Below, piece by piece: positions 18,208-26,214 of a DNA stretch of 64,000 nucleotides. The stretch comes from Paraburkholderia megapolitana (GTDB taxonomy: Bacteria; Pseudomonadota; Gammaproteobacteria; Burkholderiales; Burkholderiaceae). Position 1 is the first letter of the stretch; each line of letters starts with the position of its first letter. Location: assembly GCF_007556815.1 (NCBI RefSeq), contig NZ_CP041745.1, forward strand, positions 1,116,001-1,180,000, in the 5' to 3' direction. The position numbers were made by a program, and so were the translations under genes. The notes below the pieces were generated by a model. That model made no database searches. It was not told the origin of the DNA and worked only from the letters and a program-made list of their open reading frames with translations.

Positions 18208-18284
18208 CGGCGACTAATACCAGCGACCCAACTTCAGCGACTCAACCTCGGCGATGCAAGATCAGCGATACAAGATCAGCGGAG
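18208..18284. repeat. Degenerate 14-bp minisatellite between ureD and urtE
   Basis: Five or more consecutive units of 13-14 bp can be aligned, for example CAGCGACCCAACTT, CAGCGACTCAACCT, CGGCGATGCAAGAT and CAGCGATACAAGAT, followed by a partial CAGCGG. The last two full units are the closest. It fills much of the 198-bp gap between urtE and ureD. Confidence 0.8.
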
Positions 18285-18304
18285 CCTCCGCATCGCGACG
18301 AGAC

Positions 18305-18997
18305 TCAGACCGCGATGAGTTCGCGCACACCGTCGGCGTCCATATTCTTCCCTTCGCCACCTGCGACGATCTCTCCGCGACTCATCACCCAGTATTGATC
18401 GGCGATAGCTTTAGCGAAGTCGTAGTACTGCTCGACGAGGAGGACGGTGAGTCCCATTTCCTCGACGAGTTGTCGCAGGGTGCGCCCGATATCCTGGATG
18501 ATGGACGGCTGAATACCTTCGGTGGGTTCATCGAGAATGAGCAATTGCGGCTCGCTCATCAGAGCGCGCCCGATGGCGAGTTGCTGCTGCTGCCCGCCGG
18601 ACAGATCGCCGCCGCGTCGCGAGCGCATGTCTTTGAGCACGGGGAAGAGCTCATAGATACGCTCGGGAATTTTCGAGGGTGCTTTACGACTAGCGGCCCC
18701 GACGAGCAGATTCTCTTCAACGGTAAGCCGCGGAAAGATGTCGCGTCCCTGCGGCACATAGGCAAGACCCTGCGACACGCGGGCATGTGGCGGCAACTTG
18801 GCGAGCGGCGCACCGCGCCAGGCGATCGACCCGCTGCGGGCGTTGACGACACCCATGAGACAGCGCAGCAGCGTGGTCTTACCGACGCCATTGCGCCCGA
18901 GCAACACAGTCAGCTTGCCATCGGGAACGGAGAGCTTCACATCGCGGAGGATATGGCTCCCACCGTAGTATTGATTCAGACCTTCGACTTCAAGCAT
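18305..18997 (-). CDS. urtE: Urea ABC transporter ATP-binding subunit UrtE
   Basis: This 230-residue ABC ATPase is of the LivF/UrtE type. It has Walker A GRNGVGKTTLL, the Q-loop region ARVSQGLAYVPQGRDIFPRL, signature LSGGQQQQLAIGRALM and Walker B LLILDEPTEGIQPSI. The 'EGIQPSI' after Walker B is typical of UrtE and distinguishes it from LivF. An AAAGGA site lies 6 nt before the ATG. It is last in urtABCDE and is separated from urtD by an unusual 434-bp gap, although most urtD-urtE pairs are nearly contiguous. Confidence 0.95.
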   Translation of the reverse strand: MLEVEGLNQYYGGSHILRDVKLSVPDGKLTVLLGRNGVGKTTLLRCLMGVVNARSGSIAWRGAPLAKLPPHARVSQGLAYVPQGRDIFPRLTVEENLLVGAASRKAPSKIPERIYELFPVLKDMRSRRGGDLSGGQQQQLAIGRALMSEPQLLILDEPTEGIQPSIIQDIGRTLRQLVEEMGLTVLLVEQYYDFAKAIADQYWVMSRGEIVAGGEGKNMDADGVRELIAV

Positions 18998-19431
18998 GAC
19001 AGTCCTTTACACAAGCGAAAACCAGACACGAGCGGAGCAACAACGGAGCGACGACGACAAACCAGCAACGACAAACCAGCAAGGGCTGCGCTTCAAAGCT
19101 ACTGAACTACCCAACCACGACACACACAGTGTGGAGTGGGATGAATGACTGCCTTGTCACTGTCGTTAAAAGTGCGAGGGATGATCTCGTCTCGGACCAC
19201 TACCGTTTCGGAGCGATGGCCACACTTAGGCGCGGGCCACGAGAGCTACACACGGAAAGGACTAAGTAACGTTTCGAGCGGCTTTCTTTGCCTTCTTTCT
19301 TTGCCGCGGCAAAGAAAGAAGGTGCCGCCCCGCACAGGGGCAACGCCTGCGCCGCGAGGCGCAAAATCGCAGCCGCCTGCATAGGCAAAAGAGAGACGCT
19401 AACGAAGAGCCGCCGGCCAAGGAAAAAGCGA
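18998..19431. other. 434-bp urtD-urtE gap with palindrome and short tandem repeat
   Basis: No convincing gene lies here. It contains a 14-bp unit (ACGACAAACCAGCA) repeated twice in tandem at 19054-19081, a perfect 32-bp palindrome at 19291-19322, and a GC-rich tail with CGCCGCGAGGCG-type self-complementary sequence. Small ORFs crossing the palindrome would encode AAAKKEG-type peptides on either strand, as expected from a palindrome, and are not treated as genes. Confidence 0.75.
19291..19322. repeat. Perfect 32-bp palindrome (REP-like element)
   Basis: The sequence reads identically on both strands, with arms built of CCTTCTTTCTTTGCC around a GCCGCGGC centre. It can form a 15-bp hairpin in RNA from either strand. 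I recall similar CTTTCTTTGCCGCGGCAAAG elements recurring between genes in Burkholderia/Paraburkholderia genomes, which would make this one copy of a dispersed extragenic repeat; this was not searched. Confidence 0.85.
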
Positions 19432-20295
19432 TCACCTCCCCAGATACGACTCAATCACAGATTCATCCCTCTTAACACTATCAAGCGTCCCATCAGCAAG
19501 AACCCGCCCCTCAGCCATAACAGTAACCCGCCCAGTATCACCAGCCAGAGCAGCAACAAACTCCATATCATGCTCAACAACCATCATGGAACAGGACCCA
19601 CGCAAACGATTCAACAACGCAGCCAGCTCCATAGTCTCATCGTCAGTCATCCCAGCCGCAGGCTCATCAAGCAACAACAAAGCGGGCCGCTGCATAAGCA
19701 ACATGCCAATTTCAAGCCGCTGCTTCTGCCCATGCGACAACTCACCGGCCAACCGAAGTGCCTCACTCTCCAACCGAATCACAGCAAGCGTCTCCTCAAT
19801 AAGCGCCTGCGCAGAACGATCAAGCCGCGCCCGCAGAGAAGCCCACCACCCCTTATCCGTCTTCATAGCCAGCTCGAGATTCTCCCAAACCGGATGCTGC
19901 TCGAACACAGTCGGCTTCTGAAACTTCCGCCCAATCCCGGCACGAGCGATAGAAGGCTCGTTCATCCGCGTCAGATCGATCGTCTGCCCAAGAAAGACCT
20001 TGCCCGAATCGGGCGAAGTCTTCCCGGTAATCACATCCATCATCGTGGTTTTGCCCGCGCCGTTAGGCCCAATGATGCAACGCAATTCCCCGACATCGAT
20101 CGACAGCGACAGCGCATTAAGCGCACGAAAACCATCGAAACTGACGGTCACATCCTCGAGATACAGAATCGTGCCGTGCGACACATCGATCTCACCGGGC
20201 ACGACCGCGTGACCCATGCCGGCCACGCCACTCAACGACCGCTCGGCGGGTTCTTCCGGCAACGCGAGACCCACCACCAACGGGTCCTGAATCAT
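19432..20295 (-). CDS. urtD: Urea ABC transporter ATP-binding subunit UrtD
   Basis: This 287-residue ABC ATPase is of the LivG/UrtD type. It has Walker A GPNGAGKTTMMDVI, GRKFQKPTVFEQHPVWENLELAM (a UrtD hallmark), signature LSHGQKQRLEIGMLLMQRP and Walker B LLLLDEPAAGMTDDETMEL. It overlaps urtC by 4 bp. The N-terminal roughly 35 residues precede the ABC domain and look poorly conserved. Codon use changes inside the gene: from about 19980 to the stop, codons end mostly in T or G with few C, while the first third is C/G-ending like its neighbours. The reading frame is intact. Confidence 0.95.
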   Translation of the reverse strand: MIQDPLVVGLALPEEPAERSLSGVAGMGHAVVPGEIDVSHGTILYLEDVTVSFDGFRALNALSLSIDVGELRCIIGPNGAGKTTMMDVITGKTSPDSGKVFLGQTIDLTRMNEPSIARAGIGRKFQKPTVFEQHPVWENLELAMKTDKGWWASLRARLDRSAQALIEETLAVIRLESEALRLAGELSHGQKQRLEIGMLLMQRPALLLLDEPAAGMTDDETMELAALLNRLRGSCSMMVVEHDMEFVAALAGDTGRVTVMAEGRVLADGTLDSVKRDESVIESYLGR

Positions 20296-21488
20296 GAGCG
20301 GGTCCTCCTGCGCGTCGCGAGTTCGATCAATCCCATGATGCCGTTCGGCAGAAGGAGCGGCACTAGCACGAAGATCAGACCCAGAAAGAACAACCAGTAC
20401 TCAGGAAAATTTGCCGTAAAAAAGCTTTTCGCACCGTTCACGGCAAACGCACCGATGATCGGCCCGATCAACGTACCGCGCCCGCCCACCGCAACCCAGA
20501 TCGCCATTTCGATCGAGTTGCCCGGCGACATCTCGCCAGGATTGATGATGCCGACCTGCGGCACATACAGCGCACCAGCGATGCCACACAGCACTGCCGA
20601 CGCCGTCCACACAAACAGCTTGTAGGCGAGCGGGCTATAGCCGAGAAACATCAGGCGCGTTTCGCCGTCGCGCACCGCGGTGACGACACGCCCGAGCTTC
20701 GACGTAACGACCGCGCGCGCGCCAAGAAACGCGAGCACGAGTACGGCAAAGGTGATCAGCAGCAGCGCCGTGCGCGTGCCCGGATGAGTGATCGGAAAAC
20801 CGCCGATGCGCTTGAAGTCGGTGAAGCCGTTGTTGCCACCAAAGCCCGTTTCGTTACGATAAAAAAGCAGCATCGCAGCGAACGTAAGCGCCTGCGTGAT
20901 GATCGACAGATACACACCCTTCACACGAGAACGGAACGTAAAGAAGCCGAACACCCACGCGACCACGGCAGGCACCACGACCACCAGCAGCAGCGCATAC
21001 CAGAGATGTTCGGTGCCTTGCCAGTACCACGGCAGCGCATGCCAGTCGAGGAACACCATGAAGTCCGGCAGGTCGCTGCCGTATTTGCCTTCATGCCCGA
21101 TCGCACGCATCAGATACATACCAATTGCATAACCGCCGAGCGCAAAAAACAGCGCGTGACCAAGACTCAGAATGCCGCAATAACCCCACACGAGATCGAG
21201 CGCGAGCGCCGCAATCGCATAGCACATGAACTTGCCGGCAAGCGTCATCGCATACGCCGACAGATGGAACGCACTCGATTCAGGCAGTACGAGCGCGGCG
21301 AATGGCACGCCGAACCCGATGACGATAATCAGCGCGATTAATGCAAGCCACGCGCGACGCGACAGCAGCGCGGGACGCGGCGGCAGGCCGAGCGCGAAGC
21401 CGCTCTGTACCGCACGAGCAGCGGCGGTGGCCGCCGGTAGCGCAGCAGAGGATGAGGAGGCAGAAGCCGAGGTAGAGACAGCAGTCAT
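20292..21488 (-). CDS. urtC: Urea ABC transporter permease UrtC
   Basis: This 398-residue LivM-type permease has about ten membrane helices. The Ala/Ser-rich N-terminal leader (SASASSSSAALPAATAAARA) precedes the first helix at AWLALIALIIVIGFGVPFAALVL. Conserved LALDLVWGYCGILSLGHALFFALGGYAIGMYLM and the EAA-like loop GETRLMFLGYSPLAYKLFVW are present. UrtC pairs with UrtB to form the channel. It overlaps urtD by 4 bp and is 1 bp from urtB. Confidence 0.95.
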   Translation of the reverse strand: MTAVSTSASASSSSAALPAATAAARAVQSGFALGLPPRPALLSRRAWLALIALIIVIGFGVPFAALVLPESSAFHLSAYAMTLAGKFMCYAIAALALDLVWGYCGILSLGHALFFALGGYAIGMYLMRAIGHEGKYGSDLPDFMVFLDWHALPWYWQGTEHLWYALLLVVVVPAVVAWVFGFFTFRSRVKGVYLSIITQALTFAAMLLFYRNETGFGGNNGFTDFKRIGGFPITHPGTRTALLLITFAVLVLAFLGARAVVTSKLGRVVTAVRDGETRLMFLGYSPLAYKLFVWTASAVLCGIAGALYVPQVGIINPGEMSPGNSIEMAIWVAVGGRGTLIGPIIGAFAVNGAKSFFTANFPEYWLFFLGLIFVLVPLLLPNGIMGLIELATRRRTRS

Positions 21489-21489
21489 C

Positions 21490-23115
21490 TCAAGCCTCCG
21501 CGCTGCGGCCCTTCAGGGCGAACATGCCTTGAGGACGCTTCTGGATAAACAGCACGATCAGCACGAGCACCGCGATCTTCGCGAGCACGGCGCCCCAGAA
21601 CGGTTCGATTGCCTTGCTGACGAGCCCGAGCCCGAACCCGCCGAGCACAGTACCGGCCAGTTGTCCGACACCGCCCAGCACGACCGCCATGAACGAATCG
21701 ATGATGTAGCTCTGGCCGAGGTCGGGGCCGACATTGCCGATCTGCGACAGCGCGCAGCCGCCGAGCCCGGCGATGCCCGCGCCGAACGCAAACGCATACG
21801 AGTCGACACGCGCAGTTTTCACGCCGACGCAGGCGGCCATGCGCCGGTTCTGCGTAACCGCGCGCACGAACAAGCCAAGCCGTGTCTTTGTCAGCACAGC
21901 CCACGCAATGCCGACGACGATCATCGAGAAAGCAAGAATGGCGAGGCGGTTGTACGGCAGGATCAGATTCGGCAGCACGGTGACGCCGCCGCTCATCCAC
22001 GACGGGTTGACGACCTGCACGTTCTGCGCGCCGAAGATCATGCGCGTCGCCTGGATCAGGATCAGGCTCACGCCGAAGGTCGTGAGCAACGTTTCGAGCG
22101 GACGGCCGTACAGATGTTTCAACACGAGCCGTTCCAGCACGATGCCGACAACCGCAGCGGCAACGAACGAAGCAGGCACCGCGAACAGCGGATACCAGTC
22201 GAACGCACCCGGCGCATGGTGCTGGATGAAGTTCTGCACCGCATAGGTCGCATAGGCGCCGATCATCAGGAATTCGCCGTGCGCCATATTGATCACGCCG
22301 ATCAGGCCATACGTGATCGCAAGGCCGAGCGCCGCGAGTAGCAACACACTGCCGAGCGACAGCCCCGCGAACAACGTACCGGCGATCTCGCTGCGGCGCT
22401 GGATCGAATCGAGTGCATCGATGCCTTGCTGAGCAACTGCACGAATACCCGCATCGCTCTCCGCAAAACTGCCGTCAGGCTTCTTCGCCACGAGCGGTCG
22501 CAGCAGTTCGTACATGTCGAGATCGTGGCGTGCGGCGACGAGCTTGACCGCTTCGAGCCGTGTCGCGACATCGGGATTGTGCAGGGCGGTCATCGCCCAC
22601 AGCGTGTCGAGACGCTTCTTCAGCGTCGGATCGGTTTCCTTCGCGCGGGCCGCGTCGATCAGCGGCTTCATCGCGGGGTCGGGGTTTTTCAGCAGCGCAC
22701 CGATTGCGGCGCGGCGCGTTTCGAGGTCGGGCGAATCGAGTTGCAGACCCGACAGTGCGCCCGTTACCTTTGAGCGCAGCAGGTTATTCAGCGTGACAGG
22801 CTGCGCATCGCCGGCGGCGACGGTCTTGCCGGTCGCGGCATCGTGTGCGGTGTCGCCGTCGAGGATCAGCACTTCGCCGCCGTCGGTGGCGAGCGCGGTG
22901 TCTTCGGACAGCGCTTTCAGCAGTGCAAGCGACGCTGCGTCGTGAGTGGCGATCAGCTTGTCGATCGCGGCGGACTTCGCGTCGAAGTCGTCGGCGGCGA
23001 GCGGTGCGACATCGGCTGGCGTTAGCGCGAATGCGGCGAGCGGCGCGCTGGCGAGAACCGCTATTAGGACGGTACCGACGGATCGGCGCAGCAGCCCTGA
23101 AAAAGGAAACGCCAT
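21490..23115 (-). CDS. urtB: Urea ABC transporter permease UrtB
   Basis: This 541-residue protein has a signal-like first helix (RSVGTVLIAVLASAPLAAFAL) and an extracytoplasmic N-terminal domain of about 240 residues. That domain has HEAT-like helical character (DLETRRAAIGALLKNPDP, DVATRLEAVKLVAARHD), as is usual for UrtB. A LivH-type permease domain follows, from LFAGLSLGSVLLLAALGLAITYGLIGVINMAHGEF to the C-terminal LVLIVLFIQKRPQGMFALKGR. The start MAFPFSGLLRR has an AAGG site. An earlier in-frame start overlaps the urtA stop region and is rejected. Confidence 0.95.
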   Translation of the reverse strand: MAFPFSGLLRRSVGTVLIAVLASAPLAAFALTPADVAPLAADDFDAKSAAIDKLIATHDAASLALLKALSEDTALATDGGEVLILDGDTAHDAATGKTVAAGDAQPVTLNNLLRSKVTGALSGLQLDSPDLETRRAAIGALLKNPDPAMKPLIDAARAKETDPTLKKRLDTLWAMTALHNPDVATRLEAVKLVAARHDLDMYELLRPLVAKKPDGSFAESDAGIRAVAQQGIDALDSIQRRSEIAGTLFAGLSLGSVLLLAALGLAITYGLIGVINMAHGEFLMIGAYATYAVQNFIQHHAPGAFDWYPLFAVPASFVAAAVVGIVLERLVLKHLYGRPLETLLTTFGVSLILIQATRMIFGAQNVQVVNPSWMSGGVTVLPNLILPYNRLAILAFSMIVVGIAWAVLTKTRLGLFVRAVTQNRRMAACVGVKTARVDSYAFAFGAGIAGLGGCALSQIGNVGPDLGQSYIIDSFMAVVLGGVGQLAGTVLGGFGLGLVSKAIEPFWGAVLAKIAVLVLIVLFIQKRPQGMFALKGRSAEA

Positions 23116-23147
23116 AGTGGCCTTCAGAAATAAAACTGCACTGCAGT

Positions 23148-23183
23148 CGGTACGGCATCGCTTTGAAAGCCGATGCCGTACCG
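23148..23183 (-). promoter_or_regulatory. Intercistronic hairpin between urtA and urtB
   Basis: Two perfect 13-bp arms (23148-23160 and 23171-23183, CGGTACGGCATCG and its complement) flank a 10-nt loop just after the urtA stop. No T-tract follows on the minus strand, so it is more likely a 3' stabiliser or partial attenuator that favours high urtA expression than a full terminator. A smaller CTGCACTGCAG palindrome lies next to it. Confidence 0.7.
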
Positions 23184-23192
23184 TCGCCTCAT

Positions 23193-24491
23193 TTACGCAA
23201 CACGCGAGCGCCGCAAGAACGCGGGGATCGAACTGACGACATCCGGCTTGCCCGCATTGCCCGCGATATACGGACTCCACGGTTGCGCACGGATCGTCGT
23301 CTTGGTGCGCCACACGACGTTGAACTGCCCATCGGCGCGCACTTCACCAATCATCACCGGCTTGTGCAGATGGTGGTTACCGTCCATCTCGAGTGTGAAG
23401 CCCGACGGTGCTGCGACCTTCTGTCCGATCATCGCGACGCGCACCTTGTCGACATCGGTGCTCTTCGCTTTTTCGACGGCCTGCTTCCACATATGAATGC
23501 CGACCCAAGTCGCTTCCATCGGATCGTTGGTGACGCGCTTCGTACCGCCCGGCAGATTCTGCGACTTGACCCAGTCGGCCCATTGCTTCTTGAACTTCTC
23601 GTTGGTGGGATTGCGCAGCGACATGAAGTAGTTCCATGCTGCGAGGTTGCCGACCAGCGGCTTCGTGTCGATACCGCGCAGTTCTTCTTCGCCAACCGAG
23701 AACGCGACGACCGGCACATCGGTCGCCTTCAAACCCTGGTTGCCGAGTTCCTTGTAGAACGGCACATTCGAATCGCCGTTCACCGTCGAGATCACGGCCG
23801 TCTTGCCGCCTTGCGAGAACGTCTTGATGTTCGCGACGATGGTCTGATAGTCGCTGTGGCCGAACGGCGTGTAGACCTCCTGGATGTCCGCGTCCTGCAC
23901 GCCTTTCGACTTCAGGAACGCACGCAGGATCTTGTTCGTCGTGCGCGGATACACATAGTCGGTGCCGAGCAGGAAGAAGCGCTTCGCACCGCCGCCTTCG
24001 GCGCTCATCAGATATTCGGTGGCGGGAATCGCCTGCTGGTTCGGCGCCGCGCCGGTATAGAACACGTTGCGCGACATCTCTTCGCCTTCGTACTGCACCG
24101 GGTAGAACAGCAGGCCGTTCAGTTCCTCGAACACCGGCAACACCGACTTGCGCGACACCGAAGTCCAGCAGCCGAACACGACCGCGCACTTGTCCTGGGT
24201 GATCAACTGACGCGCCTTCTCGGCGAACAGCGGCCAGTTCGACGCGGGGTCGACGACAACCGGTTCGATCTGGCGTCCGAGCACGCCGCCGCTTGCGTTG
24301 ATCTCGGCGATGGTCATCAACGCCGTGTCTTTCAGCGACGTCTCCGAGATCGCCATCGTGCCCGACAGGGAGTGCAGGATGCCGACCTTGATCGGGCCGG
24401 TGCCCGACTGCGCACGCGCGAACGGGCTTTGACCCGCGAGCGCAAGTGCGCCGCTCATGGAGCCGAGCTTCAGCAGACTACGACGTTTCAT
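23193..24491 (-). CDS. urtA: Urea ABC transporter substrate-binding protein UrtA
   Basis: This 432-residue periplasmic urea-binding protein has a twin-arginine-like leader (MKRRSLLKLGSMSGALALAGQ, cut near ARA-Q). The mature part begins GPIKVGILHSLSGTMAISETSLKD and includes CAVVFGCWTSVSRKSVLPVFEE, NGLLFYPVQYEGEE and FLLGTDYVYPRTTNKI, which are diagnostic for UrtA/FmdD rather than LivK. An AGGGGAA site precedes the ATG. It is the first gene of urtABCDE and follows a sigma-54-type promoter about 100 nt upstream. Confidence 0.97.
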   Translation of the reverse strand: MKRRSLLKLGSMSGALALAGQSPFARAQSGTGPIKVGILHSLSGTMAISETSLKDTALMTIAEINASGGVLGRQIEPVVVDPASNWPLFAEKARQLITQDKCAVVFGCWTSVSRKSVLPVFEELNGLLFYPVQYEGEEMSRNVFYTGAAPNQQAIPATEYLMSAEGGGAKRFFLLGTDYVYPRTTNKILRAFLKSKGVQDADIQEVYTPFGHSDYQTIVANIKTFSQGGKTAVISTVNGDSNVPFYKELGNQGLKATDVPVVAFSVGEEELRGIDTKPLVGNLAAWNYFMSLRNPTNEKFKKQWADWVKSQNLPGGTKRVTNDPMEATWVGIHMWKQAVEKAKSTDVDKVRVAMIGQKVAAPSGFTLEMDGNHHLHKPVMIGEVRADGQFNVVWRTKTTIRAQPWSPYIAGNAGKPDVVSSIPAFLRRSRVA

Positions 24492-24599
24492 GTATTTCCC
24501 CTTGCCATGGATGGTTGAGTGTTATGGACGTCAGCGACGACCGCGACGGCGGCGGCATGCGTGAAATGTGTGGCGCCGCATGGCTTGCCGGACCGTTAC

Positions 24600-24615
24600 T
24601 GCAAGGCATATGCCA
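24600..24615 (-). promoter_or_regulatory. Sigma-54 (RpoN) -24/-12 promoter for urtA
   Basis: Read on the minus strand the sequence is TGGCAT-ATGCC-TTGCA. It matches the consensus TGGCAC-N5-TTGC with the GG and GC doublets exactly 12 bp apart. The predicted start of transcription is near 24590, giving a leader of about 100 nt before urtA. Nitrogen-limitation control through NtrC is the expected logic for urea uptake. Confidence 0.75.
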
Positions 24616-24720
24616 GCGTGAGTGGATGGGGTTCAGACGTGCGAGTCGTGCGGCGACGCGGCTGTGCACGGCGCGGTTCGATGCGCGCTGGGCGCGAAAC
24701 TGGTGCAGCGGAGATTGCGC

Positions 24721-24757
24721 CGCTTCGTTGCGGCGCGGTGCGCACCGCAACGAAGCG
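24721..24757. promoter_or_regulatory. 13-bp inverted repeat with embedded 12-bp palindrome
   Basis: Arms 24721-24733 and 24745-24757 (CGCTTCGTTGCGG and complement) are perfect and flank an 11-nt spacer. Overlapping the spacer and the right arm is the palindrome CGGTGCGCACCG (24736-24747). It lies 120-160 bp upstream of both the sigma-54 promoter and the aminotransferase start, a position suited to an activator site. The identity of the binder is not known. Confidence 0.6.
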
Positions 24758-24875
24758 TGTATCGATCGCGATGAATGGCTGCGGTGCATCGCCGCCGCCC
24801 CGTTGTGCACGCGCGTGCGTCTGCCTACACTGGAAGACCGACTCTCGACCTTCGCCACTTCAAGGAGAATGAAAC

Positions 24876-26213
24876 ATGACCGAGTGTTCCACGCCTTCCG
24901 CCAGCACCCCCGATCTGTCCGCATTCTGGATGCCGTTCACCGCCAACCGACAGTTCAAGAGCGCGCCGCGCCTGCTCGTGAGCGCGAAGGGGATGTACTA
25001 CACGTCGCACGACGGACGGCAGATTCTCGATGGCACGGCGGGGCTGTGGTGCGTCAACGCGGGGCACTGCCGCGACGAGATCGTTGCCGCCGTGCAGGCA
25101 CAGGCTGCGGAGATGGACTTCGCACCGACCTTCCAGATGGGCCACCCGAAGGCATTCGAAGCCGCGACGAAGATCGCGAAGCACACGCCCGGCGACCTGA
25201 AGCACATCTTCTTCGTGAACTCCGGGTCGGAGGCCGTCGATACCGCGCTGAAAATTGCGCTCGCCTATCATCGTTCGCGTGGCGAAGGGCAGCGTACGCG
25301 CTTTATCGGACGCGAGCGCGGGTATCACGGGGTGGGTTTCGGCGGGATTTCGGTCGGCGGGATTGCGCCGAACCGGAAGACGTTTTCCGGTGGTCTGCTG
25401 CCTGCGGTCGATCATTTGCCGCACACACTGAATATCAAGGAGGCGGCGTTCTCGAAAGGCCAGCCTGCGTGGGGCGCGCATCTGGCGGATGAGCTTGAGC
25501 GCATCGTCACGCTGCACGACGCGTCGACGATCGCTGCGGTGATCGTCGAGCCGGTGGCCGGCTCGACCGGCGTGCTGATTCCGCCGCAGGGCTACCTGCA
25601 ACGGCTACGCGAGATCTGTACGAAGCACGGCATCCTGCTGATCTTCGACGAGGTGATCACGGGTTGGGGGCGGCTCGGTACGCCGTTTGCCGCACAGTAT
25701 TTCGGCGTCACGCCCGATCTGCTGACGATGGCCAAGGGCACCAACAATGCCGCGGCTCCGCTGGGCGCCGTTGCCGCGAGCGCACGGATTCACGATTCGA
25801 TTGTCGATGGGGCGCCCGCGGGCATCGAGTTGTTTCACGGCTATACGTATTCGGGGCACCCAATTGCAGCCGCCGCGGCCTGCGCCACGATCGATCTCTA
25901 CGAACGCGAGGGGTTATTCGAACGCGCGGCACGCATGGCGCCGGTCTTTGAGCAGGCTATTCATCGGCTGCGCGGCGAACGTCATGTGATCGACGTGCGC
26001 AACCTTGGGCTGGTGGGTGGCGTGGAACTCGCACCGCGCGATGGCGCGCCCGGCGCACGGGCGGCTGAAGTGTTCCTGCGCTGCTATCAGAAGGGTGTGC
26101 TGACGCGCTATACCGGCGACATCCTTGCGTTCTCGCCGCCGCTCATCATCGAGGAAGGGCAGATCGACGAAATCTTCCGCACGGTTGCGGAGGTATTGCG
26201 CGAGACGGAGTGA
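24876..26213 (+). CDS. Class III omega-aminotransferase (beta-alanine:pyruvate type)
   Basis: This 445-residue PLP enzyme of fold type I class III starts with the family pattern LSAFWMPFTANRQFKSAPRLL. It also has NSGSEAVDTALKIALAYHR, RERGYHGVGFGG, the PLP-ring Asp segment LLIFDEVITGWGRLG and the Schiff-base lysine in TMAKGTNNAAAPLGAV. The sequence fits omega-amino acid:pyruvate transaminases acting on beta-alanine and similar amines. It is divergent from urtA; the shared control region suggests a nitrogen-acquisition role, which is inference. Confidence 0.9.
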   Translation: MTECSTPSASTPDLSAFWMPFTANRQFKSAPRLLVSAKGMYYTSHDGRQILDGTAGLWCVNAGHCRDEIVAAVQAQAAEMDFAPTFQMGHPKAFEAATKIAKHTPGDLKHIFFVNSGSEAVDTALKIALAYHRSRGEGQRTRFIGRERGYHGVGFGGISVGGIAPNRKTFSGGLLPAVDHLPHTLNIKEAAFSKGQPAWGAHLADELERIVTLHDASTIAAVIVEPVAGSTGVLIPPQGYLQRLREICTKHGILLIFDEVITGWGRLGTPFAAQYFGVTPDLLTMAKGTNNAAAPLGAVAASARIHDSIVDGAPAGIELFHGYTYSGHPIAAAAACATIDLYEREGLFERAARMAPVFEQAIHRLRGERHVIDVRNLGLVGGVELAPRDGAPGARAAEVFLRCYQKGVLTRYTGDILAFSPPLIIEEGQIDEIFRTVAEVLRETE

Positions 26214-26214
26214 G

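Larger units (their letters stand above)
24492..24875. other. 384-bp divergent regulatory region, urtA / aminotransferase
   Basis: No gene is seen. The region holds a sigma-54 promoter reading toward urtA (24600-24615) and a long imperfectly nested inverted repeat (24721-24757). It also holds several GGTGCA/GTGCAC half-sites (near 24664, 24702, 24783) of the kind bound by NtrC. An AAGGAG ribosome site for the aminotransferase ends it. Confidence 0.7.

Noticed and set aside
19200..19454. Small genes spanning the 32-bp palindrome in the urtD-urtE gap
   Set aside because: Both strands give short frames with AAAKKEG-like peptides simply because the DNA is palindromic. There are no ribosome sites or other coding signs.
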